Shown here in pieces: positions 34,200-46,700 of a DNA stretch of 64,000 bases (positions are counted from its first letter, which is position 1; the number at the start of each line of letters is the position of its first letter). The DNA is from Dactylonectria macrodidyma (lineage: Eukaryota > Ascomycota > Sordariomycetes > Hypocreales > Nectriaceae): positions 2,914,001 through 2,978,000 of the forward strand of contig JAGMUV010000001.1 in the NCBI GenBank assembly GCA_020744425.1, in the 5' to 3' direction. The translations under genes were made by a program, and so were the position numbers. The notes beneath the pieces are model-generated. The model was not told where the DNA came from and did no database searches. It saw only the letters and a list, made by a program, of their open reading frames with translations.

Positions 34200-35580
34200 G
34201 CCTCCCCCCCCCCCTTTCCATATCAGAGCATCAGCCACCACTCACTTCCTCACAAGCTCCGTTCTGTGGAGTGGCCGGCCACATTATATGATGACAATAA
34301 CGATCATCCCGACAGTTCAGTTTTAGGGAGCTCCAAAGTAGTTAAGCTCTTGATCTTGGGTTTAGATTACTGCCCTATGTAGCTCAGAGGACTAAGAGCC
34401 TTAGGTTGAACGAGTTCATAGTGTGTGACGATGTCGTACGAATATAGCTTGGGTGTCCAAACGCGCAACTTGATTGCCCAGCCGTTGTTCACCCGAAACA
34501 AAGATCTACATCAACTCCAACCCAAAGACTTAAGGAGGATGCCTTGGCCAACCTTCATGCATTCACTGAAGAGGTTCATCAGCAGTCACAGTCTCAGTAC
34601 AAAGAGGCCTTGGAGATAACATCGATCCCTCGTATAAGAAAGTGTTACGGCTGGTTAAAAATACCCAGCAGGAACTCTGGCATTCCGTACAAATTCTGGC
34701 CGCCGACTTTGCAAGTTGGCAAGAGACGGCGTTACATGTCGGGCGACAGAGATCACATTGCTATCGTCTACAAATACATTGAGGAAAGCGATAATGACCC
34801 GGGGGGCTATGAAGGAAGTCGCTGACTTTCTATGGAGGGCCGGCTTCACTTTCACCAACTCCCCAGAGAAGAGGAATTAGAAGAATGGAGTACTTGTGGA
34901 CTTATTAGAGATCATTCATGTTAAGGGAGATGAATAGAAGGGAAGGGAGTTTAGATGAAGAGATATATAACTGATCTACTCAACTAAACAAGCACCCTAT
35001 ACCTGCAAGTCAAATAGCTGTAACTCTAAAGGAAGGCATAATTAATTATAATACTAGTGCATATATAAAGCAGCTAGAAAGACATAACCACGCGTTGAGG
35101 AGCTATGCTCCTTTATATATTCTCCTGAATATCGACGCCGCACTGCTGGCCGGCCTAATCGCAGAGGCAGCAACTGCGACGCCTAACTTGTGTAACCATA
35201 TACCAAGCAGCGTCTATTATTAATCTAGCTCAAACCTCTATTAAGAACTCGAATAATCCACGTCTTGAACTCACCCTCCATCTAAACTACGATTGCAGAG
35301 AGCAGCCTGGAGTTGATACATCCCCTGAACTGTGCTGCTGTTGCCAATTCGAAAGTCTCGATCGAGAATATGCTGCTGGGATTTAGCTCAACACTGAGAA
35401 GTGGGGTCAGAAGAAACTCACGATTTCAGTCTGCGCATCTACTGCAAACAGGAGAGTCCAGACTCCGTCTACAACTTAGATGATAGGAAGAGTGATGATT
35501 TGTCCTACGTCACCACTAAGACTCATGATGCGGCGAATACTTTTATGTCATGCTGTTATTCAGACGCTTAACTGGATGTT
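34200..35580. other. Decayed sequence without an assignable gene
   Basis: Coding-like pieces on the plus strand between 34,425 and 34,900 (for example VADFLWRAGFTFTNSPE) are split among frames and match no family I recognise. From 34,900 to 35,580 nothing is visible. Confidence 0.4.
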
Positions 35581-35842
35581 TACTGCTTTAATATTACTAG
35601 TAGATGTTTGTATTTTAATTAATACTAGTACTAGATGGGATTTGAAGAGGTAGTATATTATTTAATTAATAGTTACTGTAGAAAAAGACTGGATAAATGT
35701 TTTAAAAAGTAAAAATAACTATAAGATTAAATGTTTTATTTAAATTAAAGTTTTTAATAGTATATATTTAAAAGAGAGCTAAAAATCAAATAGTTAAAAA
35801 TGAAAATAAAAAATAATCATAATATTAACTTAAAATTAAATT

Positions 35843-35950
35843 TTAAAATAATAGTAATTTAAAATAATAGTAATTTAAAATAATAGTAATTTAAAATAAT
35901 AGTAATTTAAAATAATAGTAATTTAAAATAATAGTAATTTAAAATAATAG
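35843..35950. repeat. 16-bp AT tandem repeat, about six copies
   Basis: AAAATAATAGTAATTT repeats head to tail at the left edge of the large AT-rich block. Confidence 0.85.
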
Positions 35951-36440
35951 AATTTTTATTATATGAAAATTAAAACTTTATTATTTTAAGTAATTTTATT
36001 AAAAAAATTTATATACTTTAAAAGGTTAAATATTAAAAGAAATTAAAAAATATTAATATATATAATAAATAAGTGTTATAAATAAGTAAGTATTATAAAA
36101 AACCCTTAACTTTTATTTAATATATTTAATTACTTAATTTTTAAATATATAATATACTCTTAAATAATAATAAAGCTAAAATTCTTCTTACTTTTTACAC
36201 TTCTTAAAATAATCTAAAATTAAATATTTAATGCGTTATAAAGATTTATATTATTTATTAATATACTTTATATTACTAGTAAAAGAGTATCTAGTCTTAA
36301 TATAATAATATTTTAGAATTATACTAAGTGTTTAATCTAAAGAGATAAATTATTATTCAGTTTATTTTAAATCTAAATTTATAAGAGTTTTTTTTATAAT
36401 TATATAATATAAAAGAAATAGCTAATTAACTGCTTACTGA

Positions 36441-38238
36441 TGTAAGGGGCTGGCCTGTAAGTAGGTGCGCTAAGGGACTAGCCGTGTATTCATCTATTAA
36501 AAGCTAAAGAGGAAGGAATCTTTCTTCATAGGCCCGATACAGGCCCGGCCCTAGATAGCTATAGAGGCAGTAAGACATAGCAGAATATGCACCCAGGCCC
36601 CAGCCTATAATATTATCCCCCCTCTCTAATTCCCTTTGCAATTGCCTTCCTTTTATTAAGTTCTTATGCCCTCTTTTATAACTACCCTATATCGAACCTA
36701 AAGGTATTTAAACGTCTTGCAATAGGTATTATATTATGGATACTAGTGGGCTTCTTAGTGTTTAAGTTAGACTCTTATGAGCTTATACTATTATTATAAT
36801 ATACTTATTATAACTTTACTAGTTACTTAGTATACTAGCTTACTTAGTACTTTAAGGAACTATAATATATATATTTTCTATTATTTTATTACACTTGTTT
36901 TTACTTTACTAAGGCTTTAAGTACTACTGAAGCGACTGGGAGGGACGAGGAGGATGAAAAACAACCCCAAATCAGTAACCTAAGAAGGTCCTAATTGAGG
37001 GCTGCTATAGTGGCCCGGATCGCAAGGAAGGTCTAGCTGGCAAGGCTGTAAGGGCGATCCGGGCGGAAGACGGCGAGGTCTCGTAAAGAGGGCGGCGTGG
37101 ACAACTAGGTCAGAAGGGAAAGAAAGTCATGTCTATTGCTCGATCGTGATGCTTGTCTGAACAGACAGCTTGCGGGCTCTTATACCCTCGGGCTAGGCTA
37201 GGCCGGCCGGCGCGGCCGGGCCGGGTCTGAATAGGTCCCAGGCCGCGATTTATTTAGTCCGGCTGGACCGTAGTCCAGCCAGGGCCGCATCACTACTTAA
37301 CTTACTTTACTAGCTTTTTAATCTATTATTAACTTATTTATTAGCTATAGTTAGATTACTAAGGAGTTATTAAGAAGTAGTAGTTTATATATAAAGCTAT
37401 TATAATTATTTAGTAATTATAATTACTTATTTAATTATTAAATAACTTCTTTACTAAAGTAGTTAGTTAAAGTAATAATCTTTATATTATTAGACTATAA
37501 GTCTATACTAGCTTTATAAAGAGTTTATTTAAATTTTATAAGAAATTTTAAAAGGCTCTTTTTTTTTAATACAGCTTTTATAGCTACTAGCCTGCTTTCT
37601 TAGCCTTATTAAGATTATTAAAAATTCAGCTAAGGTATTTTAATAAAGTTATTAGATTCTGGCTTTACTCTTCTTTAATATATTATATATAGGCTAGGAC
37701 TATAGCTTAGATCCTAGGCTTTAGTAAACTATATATAAAATAAAACTGAATACTAGTATTACTAATAGTAGTTCTATTAACCCAGAGCTTAGTCTATATA
37801 ATAAAAACTTAAGCTTTTTATTTATTTATATTTTTATAAAATCATTCTAGCTTTAATAAGACTTACTAAGATTATTATAACTATATTACTTTCTAGAATT
37901 AAGCTATTTACTCTTTTATTTTATTAATAGTACTAACTAGCTCCGCTTCTTAAGCTATTAATTAACCATTTCTTTAAGTAGCTATAATAACTTCATTATA
38001 TATTCAGCCTAAAGTTACTAAGTATTCACTTTATAATCGTTTGCTTTAGGGTCAAGCTTTTAATAATATAAGGGGCTGGCCTGTAGGTAAGTGTGCTAAA
38101 GGACTAGCTATATATTGATCTATTAAAAGCTAAGGAGGAAGGAATCTTTCTTTATAGGCCTGATATAGGCCTGGCTTTAGATAGTTATAGAGGCAGTGAG
38201 ATATAGTAGAATATACACTCAGGCCCCAGCCTGTAATA
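36441..38238. mobile_element. Short LTR-type element with 172-bp direct repeats (TRIM-like)
   Basis: Two 172-bp direct repeats at 36441-36612 and 38067-38238, both starting TRTAAGGGGCTGGCCTGT and ending CCCCAGCCTRTAATA, enclose 1.45 kb. Flanks ACTGA and ACTAA could be a 5-bp target duplication altered by one transition. The right copy has many C-to-T changes relative to the left. The interior has no recognisable coding domain and contains a separate solo LTR. The ends are not a clean TG...CA, so the LTR label is tentative. Confidence 0.6.
36928..37292. mobile_element. Solo LTR, 365 bp, GC-rich, nested
   Basis: Begins TGAAGCGACTGGGAGGG and ends CAGGGCCGCATCA; inverted ends TGAAGC/GCATCA and a 4-bp flanking duplication CTAC. 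Composition is far richer in GC than the surroundings, so it inserted after the host element was RIP-mutated or escaped RIP. Confidence 0.65.
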
Positions 38239-38640
38239 ACTAATTATAGTATACTACTTATTAAAAAGTACTAAGCTATTAACTTTATTAAGTAATATAA
38301 AGAGCTTAAGATATATTTTTTTTATAAATATAACTATTAAAAGGCTAAATATAAAAATCTAAATATTATTTCTAATTAGTTCAAGCTTATAAAGAATAGA
38401 GTTATTAAATATTATATTTAACTAAAAAATATTTATAACTTTAATAAAACTGGCTTTTATAATAAGTATTATTATAAGTAAAATAGTTATGATAAATATA
38501 AATAAGTATAAAAAGCTTATATTAATATAGCTTAAAAGCTAAAAATGGATTAAAGTTATTTAAGTAATTAATACTAAAAGCTAAGTAATATTACTATTTA
38601 TTATAAATATAAGCTAATATTAGTACTATTAAAACCACTA

Positions 38641-39077
38641 ACGTACTTGATAAATGAGTGGGCTAAACAAGTGAGTGAGCCACTTATATTATACAGCTAA
38701 AAGTGATAATTCTCAATTTTATAAAATCAGCTATATAAATATAGGAATTTCAAGGAATTAAATTAAGATATCTTAATAAAAAGTCAATAGATAATATTTT
38801 TTCTAGAATTTTGAAAAATTAATTTAGCTTTTTAAAAATAAAATTAAGAAAAAAAACAGTGCGAATAAGATTATCTTAAATAACTATATAAATATATTTT
38901 TTAAAAAATATAGGAAAGTTTCTTATTATTATAATGAAATTAATAGACTTATAACTTAAATTATATACATTTTAAGCCTAGTTTGGATTTTTAAAGAATT
39001 TCTTAAAAATCGCACTTTAAGGTATAAAACTGGATTGGCTCACTCACTTGTTTAGCCCACTCACTTATCAAGTACGT
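38641..39077 (-). mobile_element. Vader/Tan1-like pogo MITE (copy 4), 437 bp
   Basis: TA-flanked ACGTACTTGATAAATGAG with a matching inverted right end. Words GAGTGGGCTA and GAGTGAGCCA at the left are mirrored at the right. The core is in reverse. Confidence 0.85.
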
Positions 39078-39082
39078 TATTC

Positions 39083-39290
39083 AGACTTTTATTTCTATAT
39101 TATTATATTTCTTATTACTATATTTTTATATAATTATATATTACTTAAGTTATTATAAGATAAAGGACGTAATTAATTAATTAACTTAATTATTAATAGA
39201 CTCTTATCTTTCCTTTTTTAAACCTTTTTCTATTAAATCTTTTAATTATTTACTTTTCTTAGTTTTTAATATATTACTCTTTTAATTATA
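39083..39290 (+). repeat. RIP-mutated copy of repeat family E
   Basis: Aligns in the same orientation with 17485-17690; nearly all differences are C-to-T or G-to-A. It starts just outside MITE copy 4. Confidence 0.65.
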
Positions 39291-39559
39291 TATTAATTAG
39301 TATAAAGTTAGTCTATAATTATATAACTTATATATTATAGCTCTTTAAGTTATTAAAGATAGTATTATTAATAGTTATTATTTCCTTCTTTTTCTCTTTT
39401 TAAGCTAATTTTTTTAATAAGACTTATTCTATTTTAATCTATTATATTATATCCTTATTTAATAAGGCTTATAAGAATAGGTTCTTTTAAAATATGTGAT
39501 AACTAAAGATTACTAATTAGATAAGCCTTTTATAATTAGACTAGCTAAACTCAGCCTTT

Positions 39560-39790
39560 ATTATATTGTGTTAAGCAGGGGGACAAGAGGGACACCACCA
39601 CCCGAAGTGATGGATGCCGTAGGGTAGGCGGGATGCGTAGCGGAGCGAGGATGGATAAGACTCACAAAATAAAACAGGTAAAAGGAGGATGTGACGGTTG
39701 GGCTTATACTAGGGCTCTAGAGTAAGTCTAAGGCATGTAGTATTTATGACCTAGTGGATCAGGACGTTATAGTAAGTAATATAGGTCACG
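39560..39790. other. Less-mutated island in the AT block
   Basis: About 220 bases of near-normal composition (GACAAGAGGGACACCACCAC...) in AT-rich surroundings. No coding frame or clear terminal repeats; probably the remnant of a younger insertion. Confidence 0.4.
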
Positions 39791-39915
39791 GTCTAGTAAT
39801 AGTAGAATAGTAGATTTAATACATTTAAATATATTAATAGCGATTAAGCTATTCTATTATAAAAGTACTAAATAAATATATATATATACTTAGGAGTTTA
39901 AAGTAATTAGAGGTA

Positions 39916-40350
39916 ACGTACTCCGCATGTGAGTGCAACAAACCAGCGAGTGCAACACAGCACTGTACAGCTAAAAATAGCAATATATAGTTTTCTAAAA
40001 TAGGCAATTTAATTTATAGAAATCTGAAAAAATATATTTTAAGTATCCAAATATAAGAGAAATTGTATAATATTTTTCTTAAAATTTTAACCAGTTTCCT
40101 ATATACAGAAATAAGTAAATACACAGTGCTAATAAGCTTTTTCTTAATAACTTTATTAAAAAAATTAAAGGTTTTTTAGAAAAAGTCCTATATACTTAGC
40201 TAATTAACCTAATTTAAAAATATTAACTGTTTTAAGCTTAGTTTGAATTTTTAAGAATTTCTTTTAAAAATATTAGTTTAAAGTGTAAAATGCTAAGAAA
40301 TGTTTAAGTGTTGCACTCGCTGGTTTGTTGCACTTACGTGTGGAGTACGT
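39916..40350 (-). mobile_element. Vader/Tan1-like pogo MITE (copy 5), 435 bp
   Basis: TA-flanked ACGTACTCCGCATGTGAG. The word GAGTGCAACA occurs twice at the left and is mirrored at the right end. The core is reversed and slightly altered (CACAGTGCTAATAAG). Confidence 0.85.
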
Positions 40351-40444
40351 TATATATACTTAGATTATTAATAATTTATTAAGGGTTAATAATAATCTAT
40401 TCTAAATTAGTAATAATTTATTAGAATAGAGCTTTAATTATTAT

Positions 40445-40821
40445 AAAGTGTTAGAAGTCATTGAGTAATAGAAGTATAAGCTTATAGCTTATATAAGGAT
40501 ATTCTTATAAAGAATAATTTAATAGGGAGTATATGAAGATAAAAGTGTCTTATTTAAAGATAGTTTATTATAGCTTATACTAATAGTATATAATTCTATT
40601 CTAAGAGAAAATAAGCTCTAAGGGTAGTCCTTCTTTAATAGATAAATCAAGCTGGCAAATATATAGCCATTAAGACGTAATATATACTATTCAAAAGCCT
40701 AAAAGTTTAGCTATTTAGTGGTATTATTTTTGTAATTATATGTAAAGGAAATACTAAAAAATCTTGATTTTAAATCATGGAGGAATTAAAAGCTTGGATT
40801 ATAAAGCAAAATTGCCTGATT
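40445..40821 (+). repeat. Dispersed repeat (family G), copy 2
   Basis: Same orientation as 20305-20690 and recognisable throughout; it stops at the border of LTR copy B. Confidence 0.7.
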
Positions 40822-41359
40822 TTATAAGTTCTTATATATGAAATATATAACTGATAAGGAAGTATCTCCTTTGGTTCCTATCAGATAAGAATATAAATAA
40901 CATATTCAAAATCTCCTAATTTTTAGCTTTATAATAGTATATAATATACCTCAGAAAGCCTATCTTCCTTATATTATAACTACAAAAGACATCTATAGTA
41001 AGAACCTTCAATAAGGTTAGAGTTCAAGCATCAGACATACGTCCAACAGTCTTAAAACTCGGGACACGTCTTACCCGGTTTTACTATGACAAATTGTCCA
41101 AATCCCCTGTTAGATTGGACATGTGACTGGACAGCAATCTCTCTATAAAGCTGGAGCTTTTCTCTAGCCAGTCCAGAGGGATTATTCTTATCAATACATG
41201 CATTTCTTAGCCAATCAAATCAAACCGACTACTTTTCTAATCGTCTTTTCCTGCTCTTTCTGAATCTTCAATCCCTTTTCTGATTGGTCAATTCCTTGAC
41301 CCACAATCGCCGAGTTCCACTAATAACCTTCCACTCCTTCCACTGCTATAGCCTTTACA
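40822..41359 (-). mobile_element. Solo LTR (copy B), inverted
   Basis: Reverse complement of the 547-bp LTR family: the right end reads TATAGCCTTTACA. The left few bases are altered, so the exact start is approximate. It lies 317 bp from copy C in opposite orientation. Confidence 0.8.
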
Positions 41360-41559
41360 TTTAGTAAGTACTATATATAAGTAAGGTTTTTAATAAGTTC
41401 TTATTAATTAATGCTTTTAGAATAGCTCTTCTATTTAATAAAGTACTTAGTCCTATTATTAACTTCTTATATATTAAGAATCTTTTTAACTTTATATTCT
41501 TTTAGTTCTTTAACCTTAGTCGTATTTTTATTATTATTAAAGTTATAGTCCTTAGTAGC

Positions 41560-41676
41560 GTATAATCAGAGGGAGGCCAGAGGTTAAACAGTTAAAAAAA
41601 AAACTAATAATAAATAATAGTATAAGGGCCCATACCCAAGCCTAAGGCAATAGTAACTCAGAATGACTAGAGTTTT
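41560..41676 (+). repeat. Repeat family R2, left part, split by LTR copy C
   Basis: Matches 58345-58488: GAGGCCAGAGGTTAAA, then CCCAAGCCTAAGGCAAT and ACTAGAGTTTT. It resumes at 42224 after the LTR. Confidence 0.8.
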
Positions 41677-42223
41677 TGTAAAGGCTATAGCAGTGGAAGG
41701 AGTGGAAGGAGTGGAAGGTTATTAGTGGAACTCGGCGATTGTGGGTCAAGGAATTGACCAATCAGAAAAGGGATTGAAGATTCAGAAAGAGCAGGAAAAG
41801 ACGATTAGAAAAGTAGTTGGTTTGATGTGATTGGTTGAGAAATGCATGTATTGATAATGATAATCCTTCTGGACTGACTAGAGAAAAGCCCCAGCTTTAT
41901 AGAGAGATTGCTGTCCAGTCACATGTCCAATCTAACAGGGGATTTGGACAATTTGTCATAGTAAAACCGGGTAAGACGTGTCCCGAGTTTTAGGACCGTT
42001 AGACGTATGTCTGATGCTTGAACTCTAACCTTATTGAAGGTTCTTATTATAGATGTCTTTTGTGATTATAGTATAAGGAAGATAGGCTTTCTGAGGCATA
42101 TTATATACCATTATAAAGCTAAAAATCAGGAGATTTTGAATATGTTATTTATAGTCTTATCTGATAAGAGCTAAAGGAGATATTTCCTTATCAGTTATAT
42201 ATTTTATATATAAGGACTTTACA
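41677..42223 (+). mobile_element. Solo LTR, 547 bp (copy C) with 5-bp target duplication GTTTT
   Basis: TGTAAAGGCTATAG...GGACTTTACA, flanked on both sides by GTTTT (41672-41676 and 42224-42228). The related empty site at about 58484-58488 has a single GTTTT in the same context, which proves the boundaries. Confidence 0.92.
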
Positions 42224-43140
42224 GTTTTTACTGTATTAGAGTATAAGCCTTACTATCCTATTTAATCCTTTAAGATGCATTAAGCAGCTAGAAATACTAG
42301 ATAGAAAAGCTAGATAGAAAAGCTAGATAGAAAAGCTAGATAGAAAAGCTAAATATCAGAAGGCAAAATCATTATACAATAAAAGCCCCATAAGAGTTCA
42401 TTACATTGTAAGCTCATCACAGTTTTAATTATATTATAATTTAACTCTTTATAATTCTAGATTGCAATTTAACTTATTAGAGACTAAAATGAATACTATA
42501 ATAAATATCTAATATAATACACTTTATACTTTTAATAACTTAGGTTTTAGTAATTATTATACTCTCTTTATATATAATTTAAATACTAAGCTTAATAAAG
42601 TTATAAAAACCTTTAATAAATTAAAAGCTATAGTAATAGAATATAGTCTTAATAAAGCTAGAATTATTAAAACTTAGTAACTTTCTAATAATAAATAAGT
42701 TACCTTAATAATCTTTAAGACTAAAGTATTCTTAAGACTATACTTTTTTAAAAATAATTAATAATTTAAAAATAAAATTAAAAATAAATAATGCTTTTTA
42801 AAATAATTAGTAATAAAATTAATAATTAACATATTTTTAAAAAAATAGTATTCTTTAAATTATTAGCTAATATTAATAAAAGGTAAATAAGTTATAAGTA
42901 ATATAGTTATTATTAATATATAAAAGGACTAAAAATAATAAAAAAATATAGTAAAAGGAGGTTTTAAGTTTTTAATAATTAAAGGAGGAGAGATAAGAGT
43001 CTATTTATAATTAAGTTAATTAATTAATTAAGTCTTTTATCTTATAATAATTTAAGTAATATAAATATATAATTATATAAAAGTATAGTAATAAAAAATA
43101 TAGTAATATAGAAATAAAAGTCTATAGCAGTTTTAATAGT
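42224..43140 (+). repeat. Repeat family R2, right part, with 13-bp minisatellite
   Basis: Collinear with 58489-59420. Around 42300-42355 the 13-bp unit AGATAGAAAAGCT is repeated about five times (about four at 58555-58600). A plus-strand frame full of stops reads like a decayed retroelement gene (LGFSNYYTLFIYNLNTKL), unassigned. The right end includes an inverted family-E segment. Confidence 0.7.
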
Positions 43141-43749
43141 AATATTTATTATTATATTCCGTATAAATTATATTTTTTATAGTCTTAAAGAGTAAAATAT
43201 AGAAGATCAAATAAAGTCTGACTTTTAATAATAAGTCTAATTAGTGATTATTTTCTAAGATTTTTTAATAATTTTATAAAATCCAATGTATTTATAATCT
43301 AATTCTGTATTTTTTTACTTAGTTTTAATAATTTTTATAATAAAGTATATTATATTTCCTTTTTAAAAGAATAGTCCTTTTATTTATTTTTTATTATAGT
43401 ATTTTTTTTATTTAGGTTTTATTTCTTTATATAGTTTTTTTAAGTTTTCTAATATAAAAATAGCTTTACGAATAACTAATTTATTATAATTAGCTTTATA
43501 AGTATTAAAGATAAATCTAAAATTAATATATATTAGAATGAGTTTTATACTTTGCTTAGAAGAATTATAAAGTAAGTTCTAGAAGGTTCCTTAGGCTGAC
43601 TTTTTACTAGATATATAAAAAGCACGGACTATTTTTTACTAAGTCTTTATTAATTTTATAGTATTATTTATATATTTTTACTATCACTTTTTACTATTAG
43701 TATTAGCTTATACAATTACTTTTTAATAAGTACAAAAGAAAGAGACAGG

Positions 43750-46700
43750 CCTAGGATATTACTATCTTACAGCTTATGAATATAATTACTAAGGTATATA
43801 CTATAACTTAGCTTTAGAATCCTCAGAATCGTACTAGAAAGAAGTATTATCTTCTTTATTAACTTCAGTTACTAAAGTAGACTCTATTATTATATCCTAA
43901 TCCTAAAACCAGCTCTTATATCTATAGTTATACTCGAAGTACTGCCTTATCTTATTCCTAACCCTCTCTAGCTTATAAATAGCATCCCTTATTTATCTAT
44001 CTAATACATTTTTCAGTTTAATAAAATCGTATTATACTAATCTCTAGAAGAGATATAGCCTCTCCTACCTCTCTACTCTTAAGAGCTGCACATATAGGCT
44101 CATAAAGCTAGGTCTTATTACTATACTATTACTATAAATGCCTTTAAGGTTAAAAAGGACTTCTAAGAACTGCTTACCTTAGCTTTTTTAGTCTATTATA
44201 GTAAAGGCAGAAGTATATAAAGGTCCTATTCTATAAGTAACTAACTAAAAGCCTGGTTTGCTTCTTAAGCTAGGATTCTTCTTTTATATAGAGTTAAGGA
44301 TAATTACTATTTTATTCTTAATAAAGAGCATACCTTTTAAAAGTCTGGGTATTATAAGGTCTATAATATTATCTAATTAAAGAAGAATGGCTACTAAGGG
44401 GCCTAGGTAGAGTATTATATTATTAGTAAGGGCAATAGTATTATAAGTAAGGTTAGGAAAGATATTAACTGCTTTAAAAGGCGCTTTATTAACTAGCTTT
44501 AACTTAATAAGCTGGTTTTAGGTTATTATTACTAGCATCCCTTATATATAGAAGAATAACCCAAGGGTTAGGAATTATAAGTCATCTTTATAATAGAGTA
44601 TATTATATAGCTCTTCTATATATAATCACTTTTTTACTTTAGTATTATACTTTATTATAAAGATTAAGATATACTTACTCTAAGTATAAGCCTATTATAT
44701 AATAACTACTATATTTAGGTCTTACTTCTCTTAATTTAGAAGTATGATTACTTATAGTCTATTAGTAAAAGATAGCTAGGATGCTTAGTTATATAGGCGA
44801 TAATATAGCTATTAGAAGTCCAGCTCTATCTACTGCCTATTACATAAGTACTAGAAGAAGCTACATAACCTTACACACTTAGTAATGCAGACTTATTCAT
44901 AAAGTATAATAATAGTTATAAATTAAATAAATAGTTTATATATTACTATATACTTTACTAAGCTCTCTGGTCTCTATTTACTATATTCTCTAGGCTTTAA
45001 TAAGAAGAGACTAGTCTATCTAACTAATTTAAACTAAAAGAAGTCATTAAAGAAGATAATGATTAAGATCCTATTAAAAGAGCGATATATATTATCTCTA
45101 TATAGCCTTAAGCAGCTATTTATAGATACTAGCATAAGGCCGCCTACTTAGCTAATCTTATTAATAATTAATATAGTCTTACTCTTTTAATATAGCTTCT
45201 CTTCTTTTAATATATTCTTTATAATCTCTATTTTATTTTTAAATCTAATATTATATATTAAATAGAGAGTCATTCTACTAATAAGTATAACTACATTTTT
45301 ACTAGTGCTTATTAAGAATAGTATATAAAGGCCGCCTTTTAATTAGAATATATCCTTAATAGTATATATAATATGAGATTTTCCTATGCTCCCTTTACTA
45401 CTAATATATTAGAAGTACTACTTGCCCTCCCCTTCTTAGAGCTAAGTACTGCGCTTCTTAAGGAATACTACTAGTAGTAGTAATACTATTAACTATAACT
45501 TATTTAAAGTCTACTGCCTTACTAGACCTAGAGTAATATTAATATATAATATATAAAGGCTAACTTTAAGATATATCTAGCCTCTTAGGCTAACTCTATT
45601 TACTAGTGTTTCTTCTATCTAAGCAGACTACTATAAGACATCCGGCCTTCTATAAGGACTATTAGTATATATAAAGAATGCATTACTTTCCTTACTTTAA
45701 ATATTTACTATAATACTAATATCTTCTTTCTTTTAAAGCTTTAATATTATATTGATTTCCTCTTAGCTAAAGAGCCCTATATTATAGAAAGGTGAATCTT
45801 AAATGTCTTATAGTATTATATAGAACTATTAGCCGCACTAAGCAGTTATATTATTATCCCCTTCTAGACTGATTGCTCTTACCTCTTTATATAAGCATTT
45901 TAGTACTAAACTTATAAGTATATTCTTAATTTCGCTCTTCTGGATTGTAGATAGAATGCTTAGAAAGGCGTTATAATACTCTTATAAGTTAATATTCTTT
46001 TTATTTACCTTAGTACTGCCCTTCTCCCCAATTTGATCACTAAAGGCATATGAATCTATAATCTCTTTAAAGTCCTAGTCCAGACTCTAAAGCTTACAGT
46101 CAGCCTAAGCATTTTCTATAAAAATGCATAATAAAGTGATATTATGGATATAAGAGCGAACTCAGTTGCTTAGCCTTTTCTATAACCTTTACTAAAGTCT
46201 AAGTATATTATCTACTAGCTTGCTTTAAAACCTTTCCTAAGGAATAAATAGGATAAGATATAAGACTATATTCTTATTAATACTTTATAAGCACTTCTCT
46301 TTATATTATAAGGCCTTAATACTTACTTTTTTATAAAGTTTTTATCTTATTTATTAAACTTATTTATAAGATAACTATTGAAAATAAGTACTGCTATTTT
46401 ATTAGGAGTTTGAAAGTATTAAACCTAGCCTTTATAAACTATTGCTATTTATAGAAAAGGAATCAGTATTATGCCTTTTTAATAAGACTATTCCTTCTTT
46501 AAGACTATAAAGGATATATAGTTATAGAAGTAGAAGTCTTAGAGGATCGGGCTGCGGTGTTTATAAGCCTCTAAGTAGGGTAACTTAAAGCCATTTGCTT
46601 AAAAATAAATATTATCTAATTATAGCTCTTAACTAAGCGCTAATAGAGCTTCCCGCAGACCTAGCCACTATTTAGCATAGGCCTAATATAAGGAATTAAG

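Noticed and set aside
34376..34430. tRNA-like TAGCTCAGAGGACTAAGAGC
   Set aside because: It resembles a D-arm/A box, but no paired anticodon stem, T-arm or acceptor stem can be drawn around it.
40822..42223. LTRs B and C as the two ends of one retrotransposon
   Set aside because: They are in opposite orientation and only 317 bp apart; C has its own target duplication and a related empty site.
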